NCBI RefSeq assembly: GCF_030272615.1
Contig: NC_081411.1
Coordinates: forward strand, 186,458,949-186,522,948
From: Cryptomeria japonica
Lineage: Eukaryota; Streptophyta; Pinopsida; Cupressales; Cupressaceae
Direction of reading: 5' to 3'
Length of the DNA: 64,000 nucleotides
Below are positions 45,209 through 57,269 of this stretch, one piece after another; the first letter of the stretch is position 1; every line of letters begins with the position of its first letter. A program made the position numbers and the translations under genes. The notes under the pieces were generated by a model. The model did not search any database, had not been told where the DNA came from, and saw nothing but the letters and a program-made list of their open reading frames with translations.

Positions 45209-46350
45209 ATGACACATTGTCAGAGGACAATCAAGAACATTAGGAGAAAATTGCTTGATGATTTAAAAGAGCATTTTGATGATTTTAATGATAATGAGAA
45301 AGATGAAGTAGAACAAGAAGTTATTAGATATTTGTGTGTCAATGACCGGTCGCCATCTAAAATCAGATCGGTCACACCATATTGTTTATACAATTCTTTA
45401 GATAACAAATGGCACATTGCCATTGAAAAGGAACAGGAAATAAGGGAGAGAGTCTTTGCACAATACTTTCCTGATGCCTCTAATTCTGAATTATTTGAGA
45501 TAATGGATAAGAACAAAGGCCTCTTCTTCATGAGAAGAAGAATACTCAAGCTACTAGAAGGTAAAGCTTCTGAAGTGGAGAAGGACGCACATTTACATGC
45601 CAAAGCTATTGTCTGGTTACACTAAGTGTCTAAGGCCAATCTGAAGGCTAGAAAAGCACCTGATCTAACATCAAGCAAAATGGATGAAGCATTTGACAGT
45701 GAAGGGGAAAGAGTGACAGAGAAAAATTATCCCATTGATGTGGATGCATTAGATGTTGAGGATGTCACTCCGAACACAGGGAAGGAGAAACAGGACAACG
45801 AAAAAGCAGAGAAAGAGAAATAGGACAAGGAAAAAGTTGAAAAAGAGAAGTAGGACAAAGAACAAATGAAGAAAGAAAAAGTGGGAAAAGCAAAGAAAGA
45901 GGAAGACAAGAGGAAAGAGGAAGAGAAAAAGAAAGAGGAATACAAGAGGAAAGAGAAAGAGAAAAAGAAAGAGGAAGACAAGAGGAAGGAGGAAGAGAAA
46001 AAGAAAAAGGAGGAGAAGAGGAAACAAGAAGAAGAGAAGAGAAAAGAAGAGGAGAAGAGAAAGTAAGAGGAGAAGAGAAAAGAAGAGGAGAAGAGGAAAG
46101 AAGAGGAGAAAAAGAAGGAGGAAGAAAAGAAAAAGCAGGAAGAAGACAAGAAGAAGGAAAAATTGAAGAAGAAACAAGAAGAGGAGCAAAAGAAGAAAGA
46201 AGAGGAAAAGAAAAGAGCAGCAGAGGAGAAGGAAGCAGAGAAAACCAAACAAGCAGAGACTCCCAAGGCAACCGATGGTCAAGCCAAACCGGTTGACACC
46301 ACCAGTTTGATTGAGCCACCACCAGTCTGATTGAGCCAACACCAGTTTGA
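45209..46350 (+). other. Lys/Glu-rich helical coding region of the element, nearly all purine
   Basis: A region starting with HCQRTIKNIRRKLLDDL and VNDRSPSKIRSVTPYCLYNS, then from 45850 to 46240 a run of KEE, KRKEEEKKK-type repeats that would form a charged single helix. On the plus strand that 390-base stretch is almost pure A and G. Three imperfect copies of ACCAGTTTGATTGAGCC follow at 46299-46357. This belongs to a broken element; function unknown. Confidence 0.6.
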
Positions 46351-46359
46351 TTGAGCTTC

Positions 46360-47440
46360 AATCAACACATGAGTCCGAGCTACTATGAGGCATCAAACTG
46401 GCACAAGAAAGACTGGAAGAGTTGTGGAGGAAGAAGGAAAGGGATGTCATACAAACTGTAGTTGACACCCTTACCAGTCTAATTCCCGATACTAACCTCC
46501 CCAGTACGGATTCCTCTTTATCCAAGCTGAAACTCCTTTTTACTATAGTAGAGGACCAAGTACAATGCTTGGAAGATGTTGTTGTAGCCACTGCAAAGAA
46601 GAATCATGAAAAGGCACTCAACACTGTCGTAGTCAAGAAACTGAATGAGCTCTGGTCTCAACTTCTGAAGCAGCAGAAGGATATCAAGGGTGCTATGGAT
46701 GAGGGTAAATTACTGTTGAGTAAAATCTGCCAACCCCATCTATTTTGTGATGATGTGCTTAAGTAGAAAGATAAACTCCAATCGGAGTTCCAAGCATACA
46801 TCACCACCTTCAAGATGACATATGATTCATTTACTACATATGAGAAAACGGTTCATCATTATCAGCTCCAGACTGCCAAGGTGGAATCATAAATCTGCAA
46901 CCGGACAAAAGATTTGCAGGAGCTTCAACTGGTCTTATTACCGAGACTGCAGATTCTTCAGAAATGTTTTCTCAATCTAGAAGCCATCACGGTAACTCAA
47001 GAGATGAGTACCAATGATGCTATGGAAGAACTGGTATTCCAGATGCAGATAGAAAGTGAGGTTTCTACCTCATTACTTGAGTCATGGACATTGGCCATGA
47101 AAACTTTTATGCTGGATTTTAAATCTGTTTTTGATAAGTTTTATTCCTTATTGTCATAAACATGTACTCTATTTTTATATATAAGGAAACAGGGGTTATT
47201 CTGCATTACTTTGTCATTGTTGGCAAAGGGGGAGTAGTTTTATAAAGTTTGGTGAATGTTACTATTTCATATATACTTTCATGTTACCACTTTGGGGGAG
47301 TAATATACATTATAATTTCTGCAAAAAGGATAGTGTATATGCTTAGGGGGAGTAATTTTGATTATGGCATATTTTTGTTGTAAAAACACTTAGATGTCAA
47401 AATTTTCCTAAGCGTTGCCATCAATGCCAAAGGGGGAGGT
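46360..47440 (+). other. 3' internal region of the element up to the polypurine tract
   Basis: Contains further helix-like coding remnants (46420-46766 and 46914-47159) and then non-coding DNA with three GGGGGAGTA-type purine blocks (47231, 47296, 47349) before the final tract at 47429-47440. Not recognised further. Confidence 0.5.
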
Positions 47441-48587
47441 TGTTGGCATTTTGATGATGTTTTGATTGTCATTGATGGACACACACTTTCTTGATGTATG
47501 AGTTATGCTCAACCAATAATTGTTCCAACTGGTATTATGTATTATAGTCTTTAGACTATCGGTGTTTTGCAGAAGATGTTTTCTAGATCGCAAATTGACT
47601 GAAGACCTCAAGCGGTATGGAGAACCCAAGCGGGGTGAAGACCTCAAGCGGTTCGAGGATCTCAAGCGGTATGAAGGAACAAAGCAGTAGTTAACATTTT
47701 CCAGTCTTCATTTTTGACAACTGGTAATCGATATATTGTATGAATGGGTATTAATCTATGATGAGTTACCAACCGGTATTTCTGTGATGAGTTATCATCC
47801 ATCGACACTTTGGTGGTGATTTTGTGTCGTGTTACCAAATGTGTCTAGATGCACTGAACCTAGAAATTTGTGGTTTAATCCTATTGGACCAACATGAAAT
47901 TAGTTTCCTTTATAAGGACATCATGTCTAGGGTTTGTATGAATGAGAGATGTATGATGTATGATGTATGAGAAGGTTATGTGCGATCTTTGCAGAGAAGA
48001 TTAGGTCTGTGTGAAGAGTTAGAGTGTGGAGATATTGAAGATTGAAGTAATGCTGAAATGCATTAACAATGAGCTATCAAGGATCTAACCAAGCATACTG
48101 TTCTAGTATCTAGATCACTCACTTGTTGATTACTCACATCTTCGACAAGTCTGAAACCCTTAACCAAGTAGGCCCAACAAAGCCTTTGTAAATCCTCTAA
48201 CAAGGTGGTTCACAACTATGGATCTGAAATCATTTAACAAGGTAGTCTTTAACAGGACTTATCTCTTAATAGAGATCTATATTCCTAACAAGATCTGTTC
48301 TGGTGAAGAACATTGTATGACCTTAACTGGTCCAGTTTCTATTCTGCAAATAGTTACTTGTGAGTTTCTGGTCACCGTGGTTTTTCCCATTTGGGTTTGC
48401 ACGTCAAATATCTTGTGTTATGGTGATTGTGGTTTTGCGGGTCAATGCTTTATTTTCTATTTGGTTTGCATTTATCTTAACCGGTTTATTAGTGAATTTG
48501 TTATACCGGTTATCTGCTAAACTATTTAAGAGTTTGAGTTTAGTATTTTTTGGTATACTAATTCACCCCCCCTCTTAGTACTCATTA
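47441..48587 (+). repeat. 3' LTR of the non-autonomous element
   Basis: 1147 bases, aligned end to end with the 5' LTR. It carries the same short CTCAAGCGGT repeats at 47605-47685. Confidence 0.85.
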
Positions 48588-49964
48588 GGTAGAAGGGGTG
48601 GCAACATTACTAATAGGATTGTCTAGGGTCCACTCAGACCTAGTAGGCCACAAGGAAGCAGAGTTCGCAGAAACATTATCCTCTACCTCCATCTCTTTGA
48701 TAATGCAATCTATAATGGGAGGGGTTGGAGGGTTCTTGGTTTTAGATGACTTGCTAGGGGTTAACCCAGGTTGGGTTTAGGAGTGGAGATGGCATATTTA
48801 CTACTCAAGTTATCCCATAGCTCAACACACAGAGTGGGACTATAGGGATTACTAAGTGACCCACAAGTGGGGGTCAAATTCAAGTGGAAATTATATAGAT
48901 GCAGAATAAACCTCTGATGCAAGGGAATAACATTTTAAGTTTTAGTAACAATCATAGAATAGGAGATAGATGAAAAAATCCAATAAGGGAAATTCATCTT
49001 CCCACCATACCTCAAATGGTTGAGCATGAAGAAAAAATAAGAATCGAACCATTTAATCTCCCATCCAAAGTGATGAACTTCATAACTTGGAGTAGCACAA
49101 CCTCTTTGCAAACCCTAGGTAAGTCATCTCTATTAAAACCACTTTGTAGGTGAGAAAATTTCTCCCCTAACTTCAAGAACCTCATGAGCTATGCCTTGTA
49201 GTTATCCTTAGCTTTCTTTGGGAAGGTCATTCCCTCCACCACAAGACTCGTAGTAGCTACAATAGTTTCCATAGATCCCGTGAATTTCGCCCTTATTCCA
49301 AGATTGGGAAAACTACTCACTCAAAGAATGGTTGAATGGATTCTATTGTTAGTGGGATTAATGCTATGTTGCCCCATCACATTACTCTCCAAGGCAATAT
49401 TCTATGTACGAACAAAGCTCTATGAGTGGGATTGATCCCACAATGCTCCCATTTTCTTCATTGTTACTGCAACTTCTCATGTGTGAAGATGATCCCCCCA
49501 TTGCCCCCCCTTGGATTGTATTCACCGCAACAAGTGCTAGAGTTACGCTAACCTGATGCATAAACTCTCCCATATATTTCATAAAGTGCACAAACTTCAC
49601 AAAATATGACTTGTAATGCTAGTAAAGATCTCATGCAGGGACTGCAAGCTCAACATTAATAGTTATGGTTTGACATGGATCAATTTATAGTTAATTCATA
49701 GTCAAAACTCATATTGCTAAAGCCTACAAAAGCTCCCATGTAGGTTTCTCTACCAAAAAAACTCACTCCACAACCATGTATTATGGATAATGTTAATCTC
49801 ACACAGATAGTGAGCACCAATGATAATATGCTACCTTCCTTGATATCTTATGAGCCAAAACAAAGACAGAGGATTAATGTTTAATTGAAGGATACTATTG
49901 GTAATGTTGGCAATATAAAATTTGGTAGTTATGATTTTTATGATAATATACATATGATTAATTT
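48588..49964 (-). other. Unclassified coding remnant on the far side of the LTR element
   Basis: Minus-strand pieces read EVHHFGWEIKWFDSYFF with MLNHLRYGGKMNFPYWIF (about 48990-49075) and SYFVKFVHFMKYMGEFMH (49550-49610). They look like a repeat-derived protein rather than a host gene, and the frame is interrupted often. It probably continues the DNA seen at 39.3-40.9 kb, split by the LTR element. The last 300 bases are plain AT-rich DNA. Confidence 0.35.
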
Positions 49965-52349
49965 TGTTGGTGTAAATTATGGCTCAAAATTACACTTTAC
50001 TTAAGTTGACTTAGGGTAATGCATTCCATAGTAGTTTGGATATGAGACACTTAGGGAAGTGTGCACATAGCGATGATGCACATAGGAGAAATTACACCTC
50101 TTGTGGTCTTATCTTGTTGTTACATTCCACCTTTGGTTGGTTATCCACCTCTTGTGGAATATTTTATTATTTCTCCTACCTATACCCTCACATACCCTTG
50201 TTTCTCATTGAGCCACATATCATGATTGTGAGCTCACATATCCATATGGCCTTGCCTTTATATGAAGGCTCATCTTACATTGTATGTAATGATCCAATTG
50301 ATCTTATTTTGCATCTTGATTAGAATACAATTTATTCTTATCAAATCTATTGTCTCTCTTTTGTACTATTCATTGTGCTCTAGATCTTGACTATATTTGA
50401 CAAATTCTTACATGGTATCAAAGTCATTAGGGATTCTTTGAGTAGTCTATTTAGAGAGATCTTCTGGTGCATTCATTTTTGGGATCTAAGATGCAATGCA
50501 TTTTGGGAGCATCCTACATCAATTTCGACCTCACCATTGTGTCTAGAAGGCCATTTCCATGAATTTTGACTACAAATACTCCTATATTTAGATAAAAAAA
50601 AAATTGTAACAAAAATTTTTAGTTGAAAGGCCTTTAGGCCCCCTCCCCAAGAGTAGCTTGCAGACTTCCATTTTCTGTTATTCTTTTATTTCTACAAAAT
50701 TTTATTAGATATGGGCAAATATTATTTGGAGGCACAACATCTTTTGGATTTAGCATTGTTACATGATCACTGGTACTTTTATTTGCACAACCCATTACCC
50801 ATTTTGGCTGGCCAGAATACAAGTTTCTCTTGGCGGATTAGATTTTGTTGTAAGTGTTGTTTACTTGGGTATACTTGGCACCTGCACCCGTATTTGATAT
50901 TTGCAGTGGTCAGTGGGATCTCAAATTTACAACAGTCAGATCCCAGATTTGTAGCCTGCATTGACCTTTGTTCCAGGCCACATCCACTTCATCAGCTTCA
51001 TATGCTTGACCGGTGTTTTATTTTGCATTTTTGGGTTCACCTCTAGTGATCGGCCAATCTGCATTAGCCTGCAACTAGTGATCCAAAGAGATATTCCAAT
51101 GATTGGTTGGCTGGAGTTATACTACTTTATTTTCTTAGCCCCCATATTTGGCTCTAGCGATTTGGTTTGCTTGACATCATTGGATAACAACAATCTTCAT
51201 TATTCTTAGATCGACGCCTTCACTACCGTAGGAAGATCCTGACCTATCAGATCTAGATGTGGTCAAAGGCTTCATTTGTGGCTTCCTTTCTATTCAACAG
51301 TGACAGATCATATTATTTTGAATTTTGATGGGCATTTTTTGTTTGTGATCAACGGTTGTCGTGGTCCTCAGTCTACACCACGATGGAACTATGATTAACT
51401 GGTTCAATTGAAATTTTGAAGAACTCATGTATTACCTTCTATTTTGCAGGTTATAAATTCCTCCTCTACGTATCATGTTTGTCAATTTTTCTATAAAAAG
51501 GATGTGGGTTGAGATGGCCCCACGTGGCCCCCATCCCATTTCATTCTTTTAAAAAGGTTTTTTATTAAAATCTTTTCAAACATATTTTTTTTTTTAAAAA
51601 GAGGAAACATTTTTTAAGCAGGAGGCATATCTACTGATAAGAAAATATTCTCTACTTATGTAATGCTGATGTCAGCATATGTAAGGTTTTTTTTTTGCCC
51701 CCCTCTCCATCTGCATTTTGAGTTTGATAGGTGATCTTCAAATGATGATATCTCGGGCTTAGAACCTTCTTTTTAGTGCAATTCTTTTTGGGGGGTAGAA
51801 TTTTATGCTTTCCGTAGTGGTGTAGGTTGTTTTTCATTTTGATGCATGAAAATTCAAAAAATCCATATTTTCATCACTGTAGCTGAGCATTCCCCATTTT
51901 TGCAACTTTATAGGTTTCATTTGAGTTAATATGGACTCCTTTTCAGGGGTTGTTTGTTTTTTAAAGTGCATAATTTATTTGTTTAATTTCACATGGTTCT
52001 ATCATATTTTCACCATTTTGAGTAGAAATTGTACTTTCAATATTTGGTCATTTTTGGCCTATTTGGTACTTGTAATTTACTTGGATCTTAGCTAAGATCA
52101 CTTGTAGTATTTGTTGGAGTCTCTTATAGCCTATTTGAGGCAGTTGTAAAGTTGAAATCAAAATTCCATTTTGTCATTTATTGCAAGTGGCCCATTGTAC
52201 ACGCACTAAGTATAAAGTGTCAAATCATCAATTTTTTGTTTTTTATTTTTTATTTTTTTTGAGGGGGGAAGTTCTTTGATTGAGTGAATTTGGGGGGGTG
52301 TCTTGTCTAATTGTTCCTCTCTTTTCTTTGTTCTCTTTCATTTTGTTGC

Positions 52350-53420
52350 TATGGGTTCTCCTAAATTTTCACTTTTAACTCCCCATAACTATCTTTCATG
52401 GAAAATTGATATATGGAGTAAGCTAATGGAAAAGGGATTAACTCATTATAGATGGAACTATCACTGCACTAGCTGATCCTAATGCTCACATGGAATGGCT
52501 CACTTAAAATGTTATGGAAATAGGGACATTGAGGAAGTATATATCAAAGGATCTCATCTTTCACATTGACAAGTGTAAAATAGTTAAGGATGCATGGGAT
52601 GTCTTCGGAAAATTGTATGGTCAAATTGATTTGATTAGGGGCTTTAAACTTGATAATGATCTCACCATGTTGGATCCCAAGAACTTTGATACAATCCAAG
52701 ATTATTTCACTGAGGAAAATGAGCTAAGAGAATGACTTAAGGATTGTGGCATTGATAAGAAGGATGAGCAATTGGTCTACAACCTATTAGGAAAGCTTCC
52801 ATCCGAATATACAACATTTGTTTCTAGCTTCCAAACTCATCGCTTAACAGTGCTTAGTTCTTTCACTGTGCCCACATTTGATTTATTCACAAAAATGTTG
52901 ATGTTGGAATAGTCAAAGTTGTTGAGCATGGGGATTCTCAAGCCTTCAAATTCTATGGATTTGGTGGTTAATCAAGGGAATCAAGAGAATCGAGGAAAGG
53001 ATTCCAACAAGAAGTAGAAGCAGTTCAAGCCTAAGACACGACAAGATAGAGCATAATCTTCCTCTCCACAACAAAAAGATTTTGCATCCTCACCTAAGGG
53101 AAAATCATATAAGGAAAGGCTTTCTTTTTCATATTGCAAGAAAAGTAGTCATGATGAGCATCGTTGCCACACCAAGAATATTGATGAATTGACTAACATC
53201 CTCAAGAAGAATAACATTGATTTTCCATCCAATTATAAGAATAAGAATTCATCTCCTTCCCCTTCCTCACAATCAAAAAGAAAGGGACAAGCTCTTTGTG
53301 CTTCTACAAGTCATGATTTAGGTAGATGGCTTCTAGATTCAGGAGCTTCCCATCATATGGCATATTTGAATCTATGTTCTCTTCATTTGTTCCTTGTAGC
53401 ATGCCACTGATTTTGATGGG
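52350..53420 (+). other. gag and protease region of the Copia element
   Basis: Shows the Copia gag opening (SLLTPHNYLSWKIDIWSKL), RKYISKDLIFHIDKC and LTMLDPKNFDTIQDYF, a zinc-knuckle-like segment (SYCKKSSHDEHRCH), and the protease signature WLLDSGASHHM near 53330. These identify the family; the region is part of a broken fossil. Confidence 0.7.
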
Positions 53421-54420
53421 AAATCATATATATATTAATGTGATTGGGAAAGGATCTATTTCTATGGGGGATAGCACCTTCAATGATGTGGTGTGTACCC
53501 CATTTGACAATCTTCTTTTCATCTATCAAATCGCTTATGGGGCAGCAAGGAAAACTATGGAGTTCACACCTGATTTAGTTATCATTAGAAACTTGGAAAC
53601 TAGAGATATTATTGCTACAAGGGTGGTGGATCATGCATCTCAATTGTACTCCTTTGCAGATTTTGTTCCTATTGATGAGGTTGATTCTTCATATGTCGAT
53701 CATACTTCTTGTGACGATTTAGATATCAAGGAGAACTTTGGGTACTTGAACTTGTGTGTTCTCACATGTGACCCCGTTCTTGAGTCTTTCATTTCATCTC
53801 CTCCTATTGACATCACATCCCCTATTGCACTTGATGATGCAAATATTACAATATTTTTGCCTTCTTATGATTCAATACAATAGGATATACCTTGTCTTCC
53901 AACTTCAGTTCCTTGGGATGACTACTAGACATAAATTGCATGTTTGTTTATGGAGTCCTACGTTGTAGATTTGGGAGACATCATTGATGATATTCATCTT
54001 CTCTTTGATGAAGATGATCCTTCTTTGATTGTTGCGAGGGAACACTCTGACCCTCTTTTTCATTCTCTACATGATTATTCTTTCGAGGTTGACATGATTG
54101 TGGATTATTATGTACAACATTTGGAGGAGGTCTCTTTATTCTTAGAGGAGACATGTGAGTCTTTGGATCAATTTTTACATTCATCTCGACTAGATCTCAG
54201 ATTGCCTTTTTCAGTAGTGTGGATCAATACACCTGATTTGGAGGGGGCAACTTTCAGCACCGACATGGGGACACAAGCAATTTTTCGGAGACTCTATACA
54301 TCTTTAGTTTTTTTCCTATATATTCCCTTCATGATTGGGGAGAGTTTATGGATACGCCTTTGGTTTTGTTTCTTCCTAAGGGGATGAACATTGTTCGACG
54401 ATCATGGAGCAGTTTCTTCA
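53420..54420 (+). other. Acidic post-protease region of the Copia element
   Basis: First part resembles the segment that follows protease in Copia polyproteins (IYQIAYGAARKTMEFTPD, VVDHASQLYSF). After that it becomes acidic and unfamiliar (DDIHLLFDEDDPSLIV) with no integrase signature. Whether this is a non-autonomous lineage cannot be told from this copy. Confidence 0.45.
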
Positions 54421-54535
54421 TTCAGTTTTGAGCTTCTACCATTGGTACATATTCTACATTGAGGGGGAGCTACTTTGTCTCTCTTCTTCTCTCTTGTGGG
54501 GGGGACCTTTTCCTCACATGGGTTTTTGTCCTTCT

Positions 54536-55888
54536 TGTAGACACATAAAAATGACTTCTAAATTAAATAAATATTTAATGCTTATTTAATTCACTAACAA
54601 TTCTTCTATTAATTAAAGTGATATTTAATTAATTCACCCCTTCCTCTATTAAATTAAATAAATTATTCAATGTATTTAATTTAAATCATTTACCCAAATG
54701 CAGTCTATTAATTAAATAGATCATGTTTATTTAATTAAATACCCATTCACATTTAATTAAATACCTTCCACACATTTAAATAAATTAATATTTATTTAAA
54801 TCTATCAAATGCAAGTTGCAACCAATAATTAAAATAAATCAATTTTATTTTAATTAAATCCTAAAATTCCTCCCACTTGCATTCTCCTACAAAACCACTT
54901 GCATGCCTAAACCCCTTCTAGATTCTTATAATCACTTCCAATTTATTCTAATCCCTCTCATAAACATTTGCACATTCCTTAAGAAAAAAGGTCACTTCTC
55001 AAAAGCCTCCAAAGTCTTCAATAACCATTGAAGGGTCTTACATAACCATTAATGGTTAACTCAAACTCAACCCTGGGTTAGAGACTTTCTCTCTAACTTA
55101 ACCATCATTTAAACTCATGGGTCTCTTCAAGAATTCATTTCTTTGACCATGGTTATCCTTTAACTCTTGCACATTCTTTTATCTTTTGGATAAAAGGATT
55201 ATATACTAACTCAACCCTAACCATACCCCCTAAGGTAACCACCATGTCTTCTCAAACATTTAATGCCTCTTCTCTCTCCTCTCAATCCTTCTCATGTTGA
55301 CAATTGTCACCATTTCATTGGTAAAAATTGTAAACATGGATTGAGGATCATTCAATCCTAGCCCTTGTTAAGACTACTCAATCTTAACCATACAATTTCC
55401 CATTTCTTATATAAACAGGTCTCATTTATCTCATTATCAATGATCACAAGTTTTATGAATCCAAGTCATAGTCTATCAAAGTCTTAAATTTTGCCTCTCT
55501 TTGTTGCAAATCATCATCTTAATCATTTAGAAGCATTGATAGTATAGTATTTTATCATGTTATCATATATCGTATTAGCCTAGTATATCATCATTATCAT
55601 AGCATAATCCTCGTTTTAATAAGTTTATCATATATCATATTGCATATAGATCATTTTTATCCATTATCACTCATTCTTGGAGTTGTCATTCCAAAGGTCA
55701 GTTGCTCAATAATCTGAGAGTAACTATTGACTTGAGGAATCATATGAGATAGAGAACAATGAGACACCTTTTGAAATATTTTCTTGTTTAACTAGTTTAC
55801 CAAGTTAGTCTTTATATCTAATTTTTCATTGGTATGTTAGTTTCTTGTCTTTCTGATTAATCAACTGACACCAATATTCTGGCATACA
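54536..55888 (+). mobile_element. Gypsy/Tat-type LTR (first element)
   Basis: 1353 bases beginning TGTAGACACA and ending at GGCATACA. Five bases later a primer site TGGTGCCTACCATGGGGCC begins (55893), close to the GGCGCCCACCGTGGGGCC word usual after Tat/Ogre LTRs. The first 320 bases contain about seven short AT palindromes. Only about 600 bases of its interior follow before the next LTR at 56499. Confidence 0.65.
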
Positions 55889-56498
55889 TTTTTGGTGCCT
55901 ACCATGGGGCCTCTTCCCGAATTTCTAATTGTTTTATACGTAGGGTAAAGACAAATTCCTGAAAGAATCCCATAATCGCATATCTACAAGTAATTTTAGT
56001 GCATATGTCTTATATTATAGCGCATCAGAAGGCCATAATAGTGCATATACACTCTATTCCAACACATTATAAATATTAACGATTCAATTTGTCTTTTAGC
56101 ACATTAGACCATTAGTATAGTGTGTATGCATTTTAGAGTAGTGCATTTTCTCTGTATATTAGCATGTATATTCCATCTTTTAGTGTGTTCATTCTGAATT
56201 CTAGCACATAAGTGACAGATGGAGAAGCATTTGTAAGACATAAAAAATGAAAAGTTTAGGGTTGTCAGCCTACAATCTTCATTAACTTTTGCAATAGGTT
56301 TTTGTAGGAAACTAATGTTTGTTGCAGGTCCAAGGGAGATAGATTAAGTAAAAAACTAACATTAAATAAAAAGAACTTCATCTCTCGTTTGGTGTTTATA
56401 AATAATCTCACATACTTTCTTGTAAAAAGTAAAAACAAACAAACAAACCTTCTTTTCTTGCAAAGTTAGTTCACATTTCTTTTGGTGTAGTTAAAAAG
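55889..56498 (+). other. Leader of the first Tat element with repeated TAGTGCAT-like motifs
   Basis: After the primer site, TAGTGCAT and close variants (TAGCGCAT, TAGCACAT, TAGTGTGT) recur about ten times between 55995 and 56210, commonly 20-40 bases apart. No coding region seen. The stretch ends at the second element's LTR. Confidence 0.6.
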
Positions 56499-57266
56499 TG
56501 TAGACACCCAAAATTGTCATGTTTAATTAAATAAATATTTTATTTATTTAATTATCTAAGCCTAATTCTTCTATTAATTAAATAAATTTTTATTTATTTA
56601 ATTAATTCATTTATCCTCTTCTAGCCTTATTTCTTATTTAAATAAATACATTTATTTATTTAAATTACCCTTTCCTAAATTAAATAAATATTTTTATTTA
56701 TTTAATTGTCCTATTTCTTCTATTAATTAATTAAATATTTATTTAATTAATTCATTATCTTTTTCTACACATGACACATGTCATTCATCTCTTAATTCCT
56801 ACACTACCTACCTCTTTCATTATTTTACTATTTCTTTTACCTACCCTCTAATCCTAGTCGACCTCTCTTTTTACACCTCTCAATCTTAACCCTCCATTTC
56901 ATATTGTGTCTTATATTTAAGGAGATGCTTCCTTCATTGTCAAACCCTAATGACTAATTTTGAAGACTTGGCTACACTACGATCCTACTTGCAACCACAT
57001 TCCGTTCTTTGTTGAGCTCTTGTGCATACAAAAATCTGAGAGAAAAAATATATCAAGCAAGATCAATGGAGATAGGAAGAATGGAGATCAAAACCCTATT
57101 GGACATGTGATGGTATAATCTTTGTGATTTTGAATTATTTGCATTGTCTTAGGTAATCTTCATATGTTATGGTGGATCTTTGTTGATTGTTAGGCTAGGG
57201 TTTAGTGGTTGGATTCATTTAGCCTTTCAATATTGTTGTTATTGTTATCCATTTTCACCATACACA
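56499..57266 (+). repeat. 5' LTR of the second Tat element
   Basis: 768 bases beginning TGTAGACACC. Five AT palindromes of about 30 bases, built on TTAAATAAATA and its complement, occupy 56522-56752 at about 50-base spacing. A TATA-like TTATATTTAAGG at about 56910 probably marks the transcription start region. The end is at TACACA. Confidence 0.7.
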
Positions 57267-57269
57267 TTT

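Larger units (their letters stand above)
40892..48587 (+). mobile_element. LTR retrotransposon, LTR-to-LTR, non-autonomous (no pol recognised)
   Basis: Two LTRs of about 1.14 kb (40892-42029 and 47441-48587) begin TGTTGGCATT and end at ACTCATCA or its variant. GGTAG flanks the element on both sides (40887-40891 and 48588-48592). A methionine-tRNA-type primer site (TTGGTATCAAAGCC) follows the 5' LTR at 42031, and a polypurine tract (AAGGGGGAGG) precedes the 3' LTR. Inside are a gag-like region with zinc knuckles, a second frame of unknown function and a Lys/Glu-rich stretch. No reverse transcriptase, integrase or RNase H is visible in the 5.4-kb interior. Probably Copia-related, judging by LTR ends and primer site. 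The LTRs differ by roughly 8% over the first 400 bases by eye, mainly C-to-T type changes; an old copy with several breaks. Confidence 0.85.
49965..54535 (+). mobile_element. Copia element, 5' part, interrupted by a Gypsy/Tat insertion
   Basis: The 5' LTR (49965-50412, 448 bases) begins TGTTGG and ends ATTCTTACA. A methionine-tRNA-type primer site (TGGTATCAAAGT) follows at 50413. A leader of about 1.9 kb precedes a gag and protease region at 52350-53420, and more element-derived coding sequence runs on to about 54400 with a GAGGGGGAGC purine block at 54460. A Gypsy LTR begins at 54536 and no 3' Copia LTR is seen in the window. It is broken in several places. Confidence 0.7.

Noticed and set aside
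45727-46361. Long Phe/Ser/Leu-rich minus-strand frames opposite the Lys/Glu region
   Set aside because: They are the complement of a purine-rich repeat, which lacks stop codons on that strand by composition alone.
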